Below are positions 63,987 to 64,000 of a DNA stretch of 64,000 nucleotides, piece after piece. This DNA comes from Pseudomonas sp. PDM05. GTDB taxonomy: Bacteria; Pseudomonadota; Gammaproteobacteria; Pseudomonadales; Pseudomonadaceae. Each line of letters begins with the position of its first letter. Position 1 is the first letter of the stretch. Position numbers and translations under genes: made by a program. Where the stretch lies: assembly GCF_014851685.1 (NCBI RefSeq), contig NZ_JACVAC010000018.1, positions 1 to 64,000 of the forward strand, read 5' to 3'. The notes under the pieces were generated by a model, which searched no databases, was not told where the DNA came from, and worked only from the letters and a program-made list of their open reading frames with translations.

Positions 63987-64000
63987 ATGGACAACACTTA
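63987..64000 (+). CDS. Start of the next T6SS gene (probably tssL/dotU)
   Basis: An ATG 6 nt after the tssK stop opens a frame reading MDNT before the window ends. Order in H2-type clusters makes TssL (DotU) the expected product; the sequence itself cannot show it. Confidence 0.4.

Overview
The window looks like chromosomal DNA from a fluorescent Pseudomonas (P. fluorescens group, Gammaproteobacteria). The evidence is the high GC content, dispersed REP/REPIN palindromes carrying the core TGTGGGAGC...GGGCTTGC, a LexA2-ImuA-ImuB-DnaE2 mutagenesis cassette, a HbcR/GntP/BdhA hydroxybutyrate module and a type VI secretion (T6SS) cluster in the gene order of P. aeruginosa H2-T6SS. I see no tRNA, rRNA, CRISPR array, prophage or insertion sequence.

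Layout. 1-1219: C-terminally cut toxin/effector-like protein on the minus strand. 1.4-7.1 kb: SOS-controlled lexA2-imuA-imuB-dnaE2 operon behind a perfect LexA2 palindrome. 7.2-11.5 kb: hybrid histidine kinase and a UvrA2-type excinuclease paralogue. 11.6-18 kb: YdcH-like protein, 2-oxoadipate dioxygenase/decarboxylase HglS, an OprD-type porin and a GH63 glucosidase. 18-25.5 kb: SCP2 protein, histidine phosphatase, SohB protease, a divergent MFS/LysR pair, a TerC-CBS-CorC membrane protein, a GGDEF remnant, a thioredoxin-like protein and a small exported protein. 25.8-32.4 kb: a polar amino acid-type ABC transporter, RidA, IclR regulator, DSD1-type PLP dehydratase and PfkB/KdgK sugar kinase, which together read as an amino-sugar-acid (probably D-glucosaminate) catabolic locus. 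32.5-35.4 kb: parvulin and a second hybrid kinase related to the first. 35.5-41.5 kb: acetoacetyl-CoA synthetase, 3-hydroxybutyrate dehydrogenase, GntP permease and the sigma-54 activator HbcR, with a convincing sigma-54 promoter and enhancer palindrome before gntP. 41.6-47.1 kb: yejABEF peptide ABC transporter. 47.2-49.2 kb: second parvulin, DUF1543 protein, aldo/keto reductase. 49.2-64 kb: hcp, then divergently tssA-B-C-E-F-G-clpV-sfa-orfX-fha-tssJ-tssK and the first codons of the next gene, probably tssL.

How the parts work together. The lexA2 operon makes an inducible error-prone lesion-bypass polymerase. The 25.8-32.4 kb genes could import an amino sugar acid, deaminate it (RidA clearing the reactive enamine) and phosphorylate the resulting keto-deoxy acid for the Entner-Doudoroff pathway. 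The 35-41 kb genes import hydroxybutyrate, oxidise it to acetoacetate and activate that to acetoacetyl-CoA under HbcR/RpoN. The T6SS genes encode tube, sheath, baseplate, recycling ATPase and part of the membrane complex, with their own sigma-54 activator. The effector-like gene at the left edge could be a T6SS cargo, but this is not shown by the sequence.
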